This document shows, piece by piece, positions 8,273 through 16,806 of a DNA stretch of 64,000 nucleotides. Positions within the stretch are counted from its first letter, which is position 1. Each line of letters opens with the position of its first letter. The DNA comes from Bacillus_I endophytica_A. GTDB lineage: Bacteria; Bacillota; Bacilli; Bacillales; Bacillaceae_H. The DNA is taken from assembly GCF_026790145.1 (NCBI RefSeq), contig NZ_JALAMS010000011.1, positions 62,001 through 126,000 of the forward strand. The letters are read 5' to 3'. Both the position numbers and the translations under genes were made by a program. Under the pieces are notes generated by a model. The model did no database searches. It worked only from the letters and a program-made list of their open reading frames with translations, and was not told the origin of the DNA.

Positions 8273-9565
8273 CTAGGATTGACTTGCTCTAAGAGCATCA
8301 TCTAAATCTTTTAAAATATCATCGATAAATTCTGTTCCAACTGAAAGACGGATAAGTTCTGGAGTGACGCCAGATGATTGTTGTTCTTCTTCTGTCAGCT
8401 GCTGATGTGTTGTACTTGCAGGATGAATAATCAGTGACTTTGAATCACCAATATTAGCTAAATGAGAAAAAAGCTGAACAGAATTAATAAGTTTTGTTGC
8501 CGCTTTTTGACCTCCTTTAATGCCGAACGTCAAGATTGCTCCTTGCCCTTTTGGAAGGTACTTTTTAGCTAACTTGTTCGTCGGATGACTGCTAAGTCCT
8601 GGATAGCTGACCCAGTCTACTAGTTCATGACCTTCAAGAAAACTAGCAACTTGAAGAGCGTTCTCACTATGTCTTTGCAGTCGAAGATGCAACGTCTCCA
8701 AACCTTGTAAAAGCAAAAAAGAATTAAAAGGAGAAAGAGCTGAACCTAAGTCTCTTAGAAGTTGAACACGAGCTTTCGTAATATAAGCTGCTTCATCAGC
8801 AGCCTCTGTATATACTAACCCATGATAACTTGGATCAGGGTTTGTTAAGTCTGGAAACTTACCGCTTTTTTCCCAGTCAAATTTCCCACTATCAACAATA
8901 ATTCCTCCAATTGTTGTTCCGTGACCTCCTATAAACTTTGTCGCAGAATGCACTACAATGTCTGCCCCAAACTCAATCGGTCTAAGAAGATAAGGACTTG
9001 GAACCGTATTATCGACAATCAGAGGAATTTTATGTTGGTGAGCAATGGTAGCTACTGCCTCTATATCTAGCACATCTCCTTTTGGATTTCCTACGGTCTC
9101 AGCAAAAATAGCCTTCGTTTTCTCTGTTAGCTCTTTCTTAAAATTCTCTGGATTCTCAGAGTTAACAAACTTCACAGTAATCCCAAATTTGGAAAGCGTC
9201 GTTGAAAATAAATTATATGTTCCACCGTACAAGCTGCTCGAAGCGACAATTTCATCCCCGGAAGAAGCAATATTTAAGATGGAAAAAGCGGTTGCAGACT
9301 GACCTGATGAAACCCCTAATGCCCCTATGCCTCCCTCAAGAGCTGCCACCCTTTTTTCAAAAACGTCTGTAGTTGGATTAATGATTCTCGTATAAACATA
9401 TCCTTCTTCACTTAAATCAAACAAACTAGCTGCATGCTCACTATCTTGAAACGAAAATGACGATGTCTGGTAAATAGGTACCGCACGTGCAAAAGTAGTG
9501 GAATCAATAACTTGCCCTGCATGAATAGCTTTTGTGTCTAAGTGTTGATTTTGAAAATTTGTCAT
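8273..9565 (-). CDS. metY: O-acetylhomoserine sulfhydrylase (homocysteine synthase)
   Basis: 430-residue PLP enzyme of the Cys/Met-metabolism family that makes homocysteine from O-acetylhomoserine and sulfide. Long MetY-type features are visible: NQHLDTKAIHAGQ at the start, YTRIINPTTDVFEKRVAALEGG, VDNTVPSPYLLRPIEFGADIVVHSATKFIGGHG (PLP lysine in SATK), and the C-terminal LIIHPASTTHQQL and LIRLSVGTE. The ATG at 9565 is preceded by AGGAGGGATAGGG and fits the family; an ATG at 9607 has no such site. It is transcribed from a promoter at 9641-9670. Confidence 0.95.
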   Translation of the reverse strand: MTNFQNQHLDTKAIHAGQVIDSTTFARAVPIYQTSSFSFQDSEHAASLFDLSEEGYVYTRIINPTTDVFEKRVAALEGGIGALGVSSGQSATAFSILNIASSGDEIVASSSLYGGTYNLFSTTLSKFGITVKFVNSENPENFKKELTEKTKAIFAETVGNPKGDVLDIEAVATIAHQHKIPLIVDNTVPSPYLLRPIEFGADIVVHSATKFIGGHGTTIGGIIVDSGKFDWEKSGKFPDLTNPDPSYHGLVYTEAADEAAYITKARVQLLRDLGSALSPFNSFLLLQGLETLHLRLQRHSENALQVASFLEGHELVDWVSYPGLSSHPTNKLAKKYLPKGQGAILTFGIKGGQKAATKLINSVQLFSHLANIGDSKSLIIHPASTTHQQLTEEEQQSSGVTPELIRLSVGTEFIDDILKDLDDALRASQS

Positions 9566-9640
9566 CCCTATCCCTCCTGAAAAGCCATTTAATACCAACA
9601 AAAACAATCGGAATAATAAACTTTAATAACTTTGAATAAT

Positions 9641-9670
9641 AATATACAGAAAAGAAAATTTATTTGTCAA
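9641..9670 (-). promoter_or_regulatory. metY promoter
   Basis: Minus-strand TTGACA, 18-base spacer, TATATT. Between the -10 box and the gene lies an AT-rich stretch with a repeated AAAGTTATT / AAAGTTTATT element that could be an operator; CymR is the obvious candidate regulator, but the match to its box is not clear. Confidence 0.65.
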
Positions 9671-9732
9671 CCTTTTTTTACTAAACTATGTAAAAATAAA
9701 CTATAATTTTTCTCACAAAGAAGCATAAACAT

Positions 9733-9870
9733 TTGACAATTAAGATATTGTGAGGTACCTTCTTTTTAAACCAACTAATTCGATCAGTTTAGATAACTTT
9801 AAAGTTCAACCGGTCAACCGGAGGAGATACTGATGAGGATGCCTACCTCTTCACAGTATCTCTTTTTTTA
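9733..9870 (+). promoter_or_regulatory. Attenuator-like leader ahead of the orphan ABC ATPase gene
   Basis: There is no plus-strand gene upstream, yet a strong intrinsic terminator (GAGATACTG at 9824-9832 pairing with CAGTATCTC at 9854-9862, extended inward by GAGG/CCTC, then seven T) sits 28 bases before the ABC start. A TTGACA at 9733-9738 may serve as -35, with only a weak -10. ATCAGT at 9783-9788 is complementary to ACTGAT at 9829-9834 inside the terminator's 5' arm, so an antiterminator fold is possible. A CCGG-TCAA-CCGG hairpin lies between. It does not match T-box or SAM riboswitch consensus. Confidence 0.5.
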
Positions 9871-9897
9871 TCAAAAATTCAAAAAGGAGGATTTCCT

Positions 9898-10851
9898 ATG
9901 CAAGCATCCCCCTCACTTATTGAAATTTATAATATGGAGAAACATTATATAAAAAATAAACTATATAATACTTCTGTCCTACGAGTAGTGGACGGCATCT
10001 CTTTATCTATTTCTAAAGGAGAAACCTTCAGTTTGATTGGTGAAAGTGGCTGTGGCAAATCAACGCTTGGACGAATTATAGGCAAACTACTTATTCCTAC
10101 AACTGGAAAAGTCTTATTTGAAGGAAGAGATATTACAAAACTCGTCCGAAAGAAAGATAAAAAATTGCAAAAAGATATCCAATATGTAGACAAAGAAGCA
10201 AGCTTTAAATGGAACAAACACTATACCGTTTTCAAAATGTTAGAGAAAGTTTTAGAAACTCACGAAATGTGTAGCAATACGAACGGACATTGTCTCATTT
10301 CCCACCTACTTAATAGCATGGGCTTAGCTCATATAGCTTATCATCCTATCCAAGGATTAACTCCTGGGGAAAGGCAGCTTGTAAACATTGCTTGTTCATT
10401 GGTACTACAACCAAAGCTTTTAATCTTAGATGATCCCCTGTCTGGACTCGATTTATCTGTACAGTCACAGGTTTTAAATATTCTCTCTCATCTAAAAAAG
10501 AAAAGAGCAATTACGTACCTTTTTATTTCAGATGATTTAAATGCCAGTTATTATATTAGCGATCAAGTGGCAGTTATGTATAAAGGAAGGATAGTAGAAA
10601 AAGGAACCGTATCTCAAATATACGAAGAACCGATCCATCCATACACGCAAGCTCTAATGTCAACAGTACCTTCAATTTATAAGCGTGAAAGAATTGTTTT
10701 AAAAGGAGCGCCTCCTAGTTCATTATGTCCTTCTAACGGTTGCCCTTTTTATAGAAGATGCCATTTTGCTCACGAAGCTTGCAAATCTAGACAACCTTTA
10801 CTAAGAGAAATTCGTTCCGGGCAATTTGTAAGTTGCCATCTATACACATGA
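9898..10851 (+). CDS. Orphan OppF/DppF-like ABC ATPase with degenerate catalytic motifs
   Basis: 317-residue protein of the oligopeptide/dipeptide ABC ATPase family, but without any permease or binding protein nearby. Walker A is intact (GESGCGKST, residues 48-56). Other motifs have decayed: the Q-loop glutamine is replaced (YVD, ~96-98), the signature is LTPGE instead of LSGGQ (154-158), Walker B ends DD rather than DE (178-179), and the H-loop histidine is Asp (SDD, 211-213). The C-terminal cysteine cluster of OppF-type proteins is kept (C-x4-C-x4-C-x6-C in the segment after SSL). It probably binds ATP but hydrolyses it poorly. A strong AAAGGAGG site precedes it. Confidence 0.85.
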   Translation: MQASPSLIEIYNMEKHYIKNKLYNTSVLRVVDGISLSISKGETFSLIGESGCGKSTLGRIIGKLLIPTTGKVLFEGRDITKLVRKKDKKLQKDIQYVDKEASFKWNKHYTVFKMLEKVLETHEMCSNTNGHCLISHLLNSMGLAHIAYHPIQGLTPGERQLVNIACSLVLQPKLLILDDPLSGLDLSVQSQVLNILSHLKKKRAITYLFISDDLNASYYISDQVAVMYKGRIVEKGTVSQIYEEPIHPYTQALMSTVPSIYKRERIVLKGAPPSSLCPSNGCPFYRRCHFAHEACKSRQPLLREIRSGQFVSCHLYT

Positions 10852-10870
10852 AAGCGCTATTACAAATCTA

Positions 10871-10891
10871 CCCTGACTGTAGAAGTCAGGG
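10871..10891 (+). terminator. Hairpin after the orphan ABC ATPase gene
   Basis: Perfect eight-base inverted repeat CCCTGACT / AGTCAGGG with a 5-base loop, 20 bases after the ABC stop. The following T tract is short, so termination may be weak. Confidence 0.5.
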
Positions 10892-10901
10892 CAGTCACTT
10901 T

Positions 10902-11162
10902 TCAGTCAGGCATAATCCAAATGATTTGGCAAATGCGCACATAAAAGTCTTTTCCTTTTTCCTCTACAACAACATGATCAGGCTTTACTTTCTTCACTTT
11001 CCCTCTGACAGTTCCACGAGCTGTTTCAATAACCACATCTTTTTCATCAAGAGACTGAAGTGCTTCATATACGTAGGGATCGACAAGCGTTATAAGCTGT
11101 GGTGTCATCTTTAATCTTTCTTCTTCAGACAAATACTCATGTTGATAATCCTCATATGACAT
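10902..11162 (-). CDS. YuzF-like DUF2642 protein
   Basis: 86-residue small cytoplasmic protein resembling B. subtilis YuzF (DUF2642). It contains LVDPYVYEALQSLDEKDVVIET followed by a repeat-like beta segment RGTVRGKVKKVKPDHVVVEE. The ATG at 11162 follows GGAGGGCC with suitable spacing. Function is unknown. It is closed off from the SulP gene by a bidirectional terminator at 11229-11256. Confidence 0.8.
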   Translation of the reverse strand: MSYEDYQHEYLSEEERLKMTPQLITLVDPYVYEALQSLDEKDVVIETARGTVRGKVKKVKPDHVVVEEKGKDFYVRICQIIWIMPD

Positions 11163-11228
11163 CAAAGGCCCTCCTCATTTTTGCATTCTTTGCAGTGTAT
11201 GAGAGGACAAATTTATAATATGATAAAA

Positions 11229-11256
11229 AAAGGATCCTTATATAAGGATCCTTTTT
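11229..11256. terminator. Bidirectional intrinsic terminator
   Basis: Near-perfect palindrome built on GGATCCTTATATAAGGATCC, flanked by A and T runs on both sides. It separates the SulP gene from the YuzF-like gene. Confidence 0.9.
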
Positions 11257-11306
11257 TATGAGTTTTGTCACTTTCCGCAACCCAACTATCAACTACAACT
11301 ATACTT

Positions 11307-12749
11307 TTATAGTTTATGCTGTGGAGCTAATCGTTTCAGAAGGTTTGCGCTTCCTTTATTTAAACCAACGAGCTTCACGTCTGTTTCTTGCTCATGAAAT
11401 TTTAGAACAACTTTGTCAAGGGCCGCTGCTCCTGAGTCATCCCAAATGTGAGCATTTGTTAGATCAATTGTTACATTTTGAACATCTTCTTTATAGTCGA
11501 ACGATTTTTGAAAATCTGTAACCGAAACGAAGAAAAGCTGTCCTTCTACATGATAGATTTTCTCTCCATTGTTACCAACATTCTTTTTGACATGGACTTT
11601 AGAAATTTTTCCAGCGAAAAAGATGGCACTTAATATTACACCTATGATTACACCAATTGATAAGTTATGTGTAGCAACAACCGAAATGACGGTTACAACC
11701 ATCACAATTGAATCTGTAAGCGGCACTTTTGTGACTCCTTTTAATGAACTCCAATCAAATGTACCTATAGAGACCATCACCATTACACCAACAAGCGCAG
11801 CCATCGGTATCTCAACAACAACGTTACTCAACACAAGAATAAGAAACATAAGGAACATCCCGGCAACAAACGTAGATAAACGCCCGCGTCCACCCGATTT
11901 CACGTTAATAACAGACTGTCCGATCATCGCACATCCTGCCATTCCTCCAAAAAAGCCTGTTACAATATTTGCAACCCCTTGTCCTTTGCACTCTTGATTT
12001 TTATTGCTCTCCGTATCTGTCATGTCATCAACAATTTGAGACGTTAAGAGCGATTCTAATAACCCTACAAGCGCAAGTGCTAATGAATAAGGAAAAATAA
12101 TTTTCAATGTTTCAAAATTCAACGGAATGTCTGGTATAAAAAAGGCAGGAAGAGAGCTTGTAAGTGTTCCCATGTCTCCGACAGTACGAACATCTGCATG
12201 TGTCCATACGGCTACAAGTGTGATCACAATAATTGCGACAAGTGGAGACGGAACTGCTTTAGTAACACGCGGAAAAAGATAAATAATAGCTAAAGAACCA
12301 ATAAGTAAAGCATACATTGGCCAAGATTCCCCTTTAAAGTGAGGAAGTTGAGCCATAAAGATAAGTATAGCTAATGCATTCACAAATCCAATCATAACTG
12401 AGCGCGGTACAAACTTCATAAAGCGAGCCAGTTTTAAAACGCCAAATAGAATTTGAAGCACTCCTGTTAAAATTGTAGCCGCTAATAAATACTGAAAACC
12501 GTGGTCAGAAACTAAACTTCCCATTACGAGAGCCATTGCGCCTGTAGCCGCGGAAATCATCCCGGGTCTTCCGCCAAAAATAGAAATCGTGACTGCCATT
12601 GTAAAAGATGCATACAGTCCTACCATAGGATCAACGCCTGCAATAATTGAGAAGGAAATAGCTTCTGGTATCAAAGCGAGAGCTACAACAATGCCAGCTA
12701 ACACATCTCCTCGAATATTTCCAAACCATTGTTTACGTAGTGTGTTCAT
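11307..12749 (-). CDS. SulP-family anion transporter with STAS domain
   Basis: 480-residue SLC26/SulP transporter. About 10-12 hydrophobic segments precede a shortened C-terminal STAS domain (from about residue 395: FFVSVTDFQKSF, then VTIDLTNAHIWDDSGAAALDKVV). The N-terminal signature GIVVALALIPEAISFSIIAGVDPMVGLYAS is present. Close relatives move sulfate, bicarbonate or dicarboxylates; the short STAS is typical of the Bacillus/cyanobacterial bicarbonate or sulfate type. The ligand is not decidable from sequence. A candidate small RNA with its own terminator lies upstream on the same strand. Confidence 0.92.
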   Translation of the reverse strand: MNTLRKQWFGNIRGDVLAGIVVALALIPEAISFSIIAGVDPMVGLYASFTMAVTISIFGGRPGMISAATGAMALVMGSLVSDHGFQYLLAATILTGVLQILFGVLKLARFMKFVPRSVMIGFVNALAILIFMAQLPHFKGESWPMYALLIGSLAIIYLFPRVTKAVPSPLVAIIVITLVAVWTHADVRTVGDMGTLTSSLPAFFIPDIPLNFETLKIIFPYSLALALVGLLESLLTSQIVDDMTDTESNKNQECKGQGVANIVTGFFGGMAGCAMIGQSVINVKSGGRGRLSTFVAGMFLMFLILVLSNVVVEIPMAALVGVMVMVSIGTFDWSSLKGVTKVPLTDSIVMVVTVISVVATHNLSIGVIIGVILSAIFFAGKISKVHVKKNVGNNGEKIYHVEGQLFFVSVTDFQKSFDYKEDVQNVTIDLTNAHIWDDSGAAALDKVVLKFHEQETDVKLVGLNKGSANLLKRLAPQHKL

Positions 12750-12904
12750 GCTAACACTCCTTTATCAATATTCAGTTGTAGTTGTAGTGACTTTCCTCTT
12801 CTGAAAAGTCGGGGCCGACAAAAACATTGTAATCATACCATATATGAGAAGAGATGAAAATAGAATTTTCTTCTCTTTTTTAAAAAAATAGGTGTAATAT
12901 GAGC

Positions 12905-13018
12905 CATAAAAAAACAGAAAAGAGGTACTAGCCCTCTTTTCTGTTTGTGTTGTTTACAAAATAAAATACTCAACTACATGCATGTAATCTGCACATAAAT
13001 GAGTATTGTTAGTGGTTT
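12905..13018 (-). ncRNA. Candidate structured small RNA with promoter and terminator
   Basis: On the minus strand, TTGAAT (13048-13053), an 18-base spacer and TATAAT (13024-13029) form a promoter. The ~105-base transcript first folds into a long hairpin: AATACTCA/TGAGTATT (12965-12972 and 13000-13007), continued by a 7-bp inner stem around a GATTACA loop. It ends at an intrinsic terminator (ACAGAAAAGAGG / CCTCTTTTCTGT, then seven T, 12907-12951). No reading frame is contained. The SulP gene starts 160 bases further on with its own likely extended -10 (TGGTATGAT), so this looks like an independent RNA, though a leader role is possible. Confidence 0.55.
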
Positions 13019-13246
13019 GTTTTATTATATACTCAATGTGATAAAATATTCAATATTTTTATTTTTCTAACAACTTTTTCTTTTTCCGTTTTTCTGTGTT
13101 TCTTTCTAAAAAAAGGTATAATAGAGAGTAGTAAAATTTCTTACTGTACGATAAACATGTTCAATATTGACGCTATTTATGGAAAATGGTAAATTTTCGA
13201 GTAGCAAGAGGTATCCCTTTTATTCTTTGTGATTGGAGGAAAGATT

Positions 13247-14356
13247 TTGTTTAAGTCAAAGCTTCATTTTTGGACGTTTGAATTACTGATGATTGCTATA
13301 TTAATTTTTGTTTGTACAAAAATTTCATTTATCTTTAATCCCATCGTCATTTTTGTATCTACTTTATTTTTTCCTGTTCTTGTTTCAGGATTTTTGTATT
13401 TTTTATTTCGCCCTATCGTGCATTTTTTACAAAAACTTAAATTTCCAAAAGCGCTTGCCATTTTAGCTCTTTATGTTTTATTTATCGGTGTGATTACATT
13501 AGTTAGCTCACTTATTGGCCCTTCTCTTTCAAGTCAGGTGAATGATCTAGTGGACAATATGCCGAAATACATAAACCAAGCGCAAGGATTCATCAATGAG
13601 TTATCCAATTCAAAAGCATTTAAATGGGTAGTTGAACAAGATTATGTATCAATTGAAAAAATTCAAAACACGGTATTAAATGTAGGATCATCACTTCCTG
13701 AACATTTATCAAACAGTTTTTCAACTATTTTTAGCGTATTAACAAATGTAACGCTTACTGTTGTTACCGTTCCTTTTATCCTGTATTACATGCTTAGCGA
13801 CGGCGATAAATTCCCAAAAGCATTGATGAATTTCATTCCAACAGGCTATCGTAGTGAAGGATTAAAAATCTTAAAAGATACAAACCAAACGCTTGCAACA
13901 TATATTCAAGGACAAATGATTGTTTGTTTGTTCGTTGGGCTTGCAACCTTTATTGGTTACTTAATTATCGGTCTTCCTTACGCTATTATTCTTGGGATTA
14001 TTGCAGCACTTACAAACATTATCCCATATGTAGGGCCGTTCATCGGTATTGCTCCCGCTCTTATTGTCGCTCTTTTGGATTCTCCATCAAAAGCGATTTT
14101 TGTCATTATCGTAGTCGTTATTGTTCAACAAATTGATGGAAACGTCATTTCTCCTCTTGTAATTGGGAAGAAACTTGACACACATCCACTTACAATTATC
14201 ATTTTGCTACTTGTAGCTGGAAACTTAGCAGGTATCCTCGGCATGATTTTAGCTGTACCTGTTTATGCGGTTTGTAAGACCGTTGTTTTAAATCTTGTTC
14301 GTTTTATTAAATTGCGTTCAAAGAACAACGAGACACCGCCACCAGAGGCAACTTAA
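13247..14356 (+). CDS. AI-2E transporter / PerM family membrane protein
   Basis: About 369-residue membrane protein of the AI-2E transporter superfamily (YtvI/YueF/PerM). It has an N-terminal pair of membrane segments, the large soluble loop (residues ~85-170), and the C-terminal block with IQGQMIVCLFVGLATF, LGIIAALTNIIPYVGPFIG and the DGNVISPLVIGKKLDTHPL signature. Some members export quorum signals, others act as sodium/proton antiporters. An in-frame GTG at 13229 overlaps its own ribosome site; the TTG at 13247, 7 bases after GGAGG, is the better start. It ends in a terminator. Confidence 0.9.
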   Translation: MFKSKLHFWTFELLMIAILIFVCTKISFIFNPIVIFVSTLFFPVLVSGFLYFLFRPIVHFLQKLKFPKALAILALYVLFIGVITLVSSLIGPSLSSQVNDLVDNMPKYINQAQGFINELSNSKAFKWVVEQDYVSIEKIQNTVLNVGSSLPEHLSNSFSTIFSVLTNVTLTVVTVPFILYYMLSDGDKFPKALMNFIPTGYRSEGLKILKDTNQTLATYIQGQMIVCLFVGLATFIGYLIIGLPYAIILGIIAALTNIIPYVGPFIGIAPALIVALLDSPSKAIFVIIVVVIVQQIDGNVISPLVIGKKLDTHPLTIIILLLVAGNLAGILGMILAVPVYAVCKTVVLNLVRFIKLRSKNNETPPPEAT

Positions 14357-14386
14357 AAGCTCTCTTCAATAGAAGGGAGCTTTTCT
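14355..14386 (+). terminator. Intrinsic terminator after the AI-2E family gene
   Basis: AAAAGCTC and GAGCTTTT arms with a matched CTTC/GAAG interior, starting at the stop codon and followed by TCTTCT. Confidence 0.75.
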
Positions 14387-14410
14387 TCTATAAAAAAGGA
14401 GGAAATCACA

Positions 14411-14680
14411 ATGGAGTATATCTTTAAATTTAAACTTACAGACGTTTATCCCCGTACTGTTGACTCTTTAGGAACAAAAGAAGTAGCTGTTTCTTCTACA
14501 GTTAAAACAGAAGAAGACAAGCTCTTATTTCAAGGAAATATCCGCGTTCGGTTTAATGAGTTTGGTATCTTCCCGGACGCTAAGGACATTGCTAGAGCTG
14601 TAGAGGGAACAACGATGAGAAAACAGCTGACGTTTGAGCTTAAACGATATGTTAAACCACACCGAAAGTTTCTTGTTTAA
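14411..14680 (+). CDS. Small hypothetical protein
   Basis: 89-residue soluble protein, not recognised. Charged and beta-rich, beginning MEYIFKFKLTDVYPR and containing a conserved-looking FNEFGIFPDAKDIARAVEG segment. A strong AAAAAGGAGG site lies 7 bases before the ATG. It follows the terminator of the AI-2E family gene and shares no obvious operon partner. Confidence 0.65.
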   Translation: MEYIFKFKLTDVYPRTVDSLGTKEVAVSSTVKTEEDKLLFQGNIRVRFNEFGIFPDAKDIARAVEGTTMRKQLTFELKRYVKPHRKFLV

Positions 14681-14736
14681 AAGCAAGTTATCTTGTGAAC
14701 TTTTTCTCTTGCCATTTCCACCGAAATAATTTCTTC

Positions 14737-14760
14737 CTAAAAAAAAAACCACTGCTTAAG
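14737..14760 (-). terminator. Intrinsic terminator for the two-span membrane protein gene
   Basis: Minus-strand CCATTGC / GCAGTGG stem (one G-U pair) followed by a run of ten T; it overlaps the stop codon region of the gene at 14756. Confidence 0.8.
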
Positions 14761-15079
14761 GCAATGGCTTCCAGTCAGGATTTTTCTCTTTTAATGTATG
14801 GCGGCTTGGTTTGAGCGGAGACAGCTTGTACTCAGCCGCTAATTTTTTTTCGTTTTTCATTCCATCCATTAATCCGAGAAACAAACCAAATCCAAACATA
14901 GCCATTGCAGCTCCCATAATCCCTAATCCGAGCATTGTGAGAATATAATCTTTGTTGTAATCGCTTGCAATGAAACTTAAACCAAAGATAATTACCCCCA
15001 CAAAAAGTTCTCCAGAAGCGATCAGTTTACACATTTCCGTCATCTCATTTGTTTGGCCTTTCCCTCTTTTTAATCTCAC
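14756..15079 (-). CDS. Hypothetical two-span membrane protein
   Basis: 107-residue protein with two hydrophobic helices (LFVGVIIFGLSFIA and MLGLGIMGAAMAMFGFGLFLGL) and a basic C-terminal tail ending in EKNPDWKPLP. The GTG at 15079 is the chosen start, 8 bases after AAAGGAGC. No known family is recognised. It is monocistronic, closed by a terminator. Confidence 0.65.
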   Translation of the reverse strand: MRLKRGKGQTNEMTEMCKLIASGELFVGVIIFGLSFIASDYNKDYILTMLGLGIMGAAMAMFGFGLFLGLMDGMKNEKKLAAEYKLSPLKPSRHTLKEKNPDWKPLP

Positions 15080-15275
15080 GCAAATCAGCTCCTTTTTTTA
15101 AAATTACCATATTATTGAACAGGTTTCAATAAAAAGTTCATATTTTAGACACATAAATTTCACAATTTGTTCACTTATTAACATTGACAAATAACGCTAG
15201 TTTATTCATTAAATGTCGAAAAAACACAAATTGTTCCTTTTCCACTCGTTTTTCCGCTTTTCCCCAATATAAAAA

Positions 15276-15295
15276 AGCAAGCATCTCTGCTTGCC
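15276..15295 (-). terminator. Intrinsic terminator
   Basis: GCAAGCA/TGCTTGC stem with a 4-base loop and six T on the minus strand, downstream of the small membrane protein at 15321. Confidence 0.8.
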
Positions 15296-15320
15296 TTTTC
15301 TCACTTTCATATGTAAACCT

Positions 15321-15626
15321 CTACATAACTTGAGTTTTACGACGAGAGCGAATGGCTGCTACAAATAAAACTAAAGCACTTATAATATGCATAACCATTC
15401 CAACAACAGGGATTAAAGCTACAACAGAAGTGATAATTCCAAAAATACTTCCATACTTGTTTTCATTATCTCTTACAGATAAAAGAAGAGTAATTAAATG
15501 AACAACTCCCATAAACAGCAGTGGAGCCCACCCGTTTGCAAGAACAAAGAGTCCTCCTAAAAAAGGAATACCAAGCAATGCTTCACATACACCTGTAATC
15601 CATTTCATTATTGTTGAACCTTTCAT
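15321..15626 (-). CDS. Hypothetical small membrane protein
   Basis: 101-residue protein with three predicted membrane helices (LLGIPFLGGLFVLANGW, LLFMGVVHLITLLLS, IFGIITSVVALIPVVGMVMH and a last IISALVLFVAAI) and a basic C-terminus. The ATG at 15626 is 9 bases after AAAGGAG. Not assigned to a functional family. Confidence 0.65.
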   Translation of the reverse strand: MKGSTIMKWITGVCEALLGIPFLGGLFVLANGWAPLLFMGVVHLITLLLSVRDNENKYGSIFGIITSVVALIPVVGMVMHIISALVLFVAAIRSRRKTQVM

Positions 15627-15864
15627 TTTTCTCAACTCCTTTCCTTTATAAAATATGTGTTCTCTTATAGAGATATCTCTCTTTATGCCCTTTTTCCAAG
15701 ATATTTAAACTATATGTCAAGAAACATAACAAAATATTCAGAAAATTACACTTTTCGTTCTAAACACACTATTTCTTTGTCATATTATCTAACAAAGTTG
15801 TTTTCTTCTATCCTTGACTATCTTATACTGATAAAGTAAATCAAGAAAGTAAAGGAGTATAAGT

Positions 15865-16500
15865 ATGGAAAGCATAAAACGTTGGGTCTCCATTATAATT
15901 GGCTGCATAGCCGTTTCTCTCGGAATTAACTTGTTAACTTCTTCACATCTTGTCATGGGGGGAACTGCTGGACTTGGTATGGTTTTACACCCTTTAACAG
16001 GACTTTCATTCGGCATCTTATTTTTTATTATTAACTTGCCGTTCTATTTTATGGCTATTACTCAAATTGGTGTGCTGTTTACTATTCGAAGCTTTGTCAG
16101 CGTAACTCTTCTTTCTTTTCTTTCTGACTTCTTCTCTGAATGGCTTCCTATTTCACTTCCTCACCCTCTTCTATCCTCGCCTCTTGCAGGAATTCTTATT
16201 GGGATTGGGCTAATTTTCCTCTTCCGAAACGGCTCATCGCTCGGCGGTATTAACATGCTATGTGTATATCTTGATAAAAAATATGGTATTAATCCAGGAA
16301 AAACGATGTTTACAACAGATCTCATGATTCTTTGTGGGGCAATCTTTGTATTTGGAATTGTTCATGTTCTCTATTCTTTTATTGCTATTTTCATGATGAG
16401 TGCAGTACTTGGACGTTATCATAAACGCTCACCAATTGAAAAGAACCATGTATCAGAACAAGAGGAAGATTTCTCTCCCTTATCTGAAAACTCCTTATAA
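15865..16500 (+). CDS. YitT-family membrane protein, short form
   Basis: 211-residue multi-span membrane protein of the YitT/DUF161 type. Visible are WVSIIIGCIAVSLGINLLTSSHLVMGGTAGLGMVLHP, a second related block (RNGSSLGGINMLCVYLDKKYGINPGKTM) and about five to six hydrophobic helices. Typical YitT proteins add a cytosolic DUF2179 domain (total ~280 residues); it is missing here and replaced by a short acidic tail, as in the shorter Bacillus paralogues. Function unknown. Terminator at 16506-16532. Confidence 0.82.
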   Translation: MESIKRWVSIIIGCIAVSLGINLLTSSHLVMGGTAGLGMVLHPLTGLSFGILFFIINLPFYFMAITQIGVLFTIRSFVSVTLLSFLSDFFSEWLPISLPHPLLSSPLAGILIGIGLIFLFRNGSSLGGINMLCVYLDKKYGINPGKTMFTTDLMILCGAIFVFGIVHVLYSFIAIFMMSAVLGRYHKRSPIEKNHVSEQEEDFSPLSENSL

Positions 16501-16505
16501 ACGAT

Positions 16506-16532
16506 AAAATCCCTTCATTACGAAGGGTTTTT
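16506..16532 (+). terminator. Intrinsic terminator after the YitT-like gene
   Basis: CCCTTC/GAAGGG stem with ATTAC loop followed by five T. Its 3' edge touches the stop of the opposing 39-residue gene. Confidence 0.8.
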
Positions 16533-16650
16533 ATGATTCTACCGCATATTTTTTATTAATAATGTCCCAACAATCTTCACAATATCGATTTTCTTTTGTT
16601 TGTTTATGTGGTTTCTTTTCTAGTTTACATACGTTGCAACGTTCCTTCAT
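16531..16650 (-). CDS. Small zinc-ribbon protein
   Basis: 39-residue protein beginning MKERCNVCKLEKK, with two CxxC knuckles (residues 5-8 and 24-27) that would bind one zinc ion. A perfect AGGAGG lies 8 bases before the ATG. Just upstream, a 6-1-6 palindrome (TGATGT-A-ACATCA, 16670-16682) could be an operator. No partner is evident from context. Confidence 0.7.
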   Translation of the reverse strand: MKERCNVCKLEKKPHKQTKENRYCEDCWDIINKKYAVES

Positions 16651-16669
16651 GTTTTTGTCCTCCTGTTAG

Positions 16670-16682
16670 TGATGTAACATCA
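16670..16682. promoter_or_regulatory. Short palindrome upstream of the zinc-ribbon gene
   Basis: Perfect inverted repeat of 6 bases on each side of one A, located 20 bases upstream of the start codon, where a repressor would block transcription. The regulator is unknown. Confidence 0.35.
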
Positions 16683-16806
16683 GTATAGCTGTTTTTCAAA
16701 AATTCTATTCAAAATTGCTTCCTAAACCGAAAAAGTTGTCCTAAATAAACATAAATAAACGCTTTCTCTACTATAATTTTAAAAAAGCTAGAGGAGGAAA
16801 TAGAAG

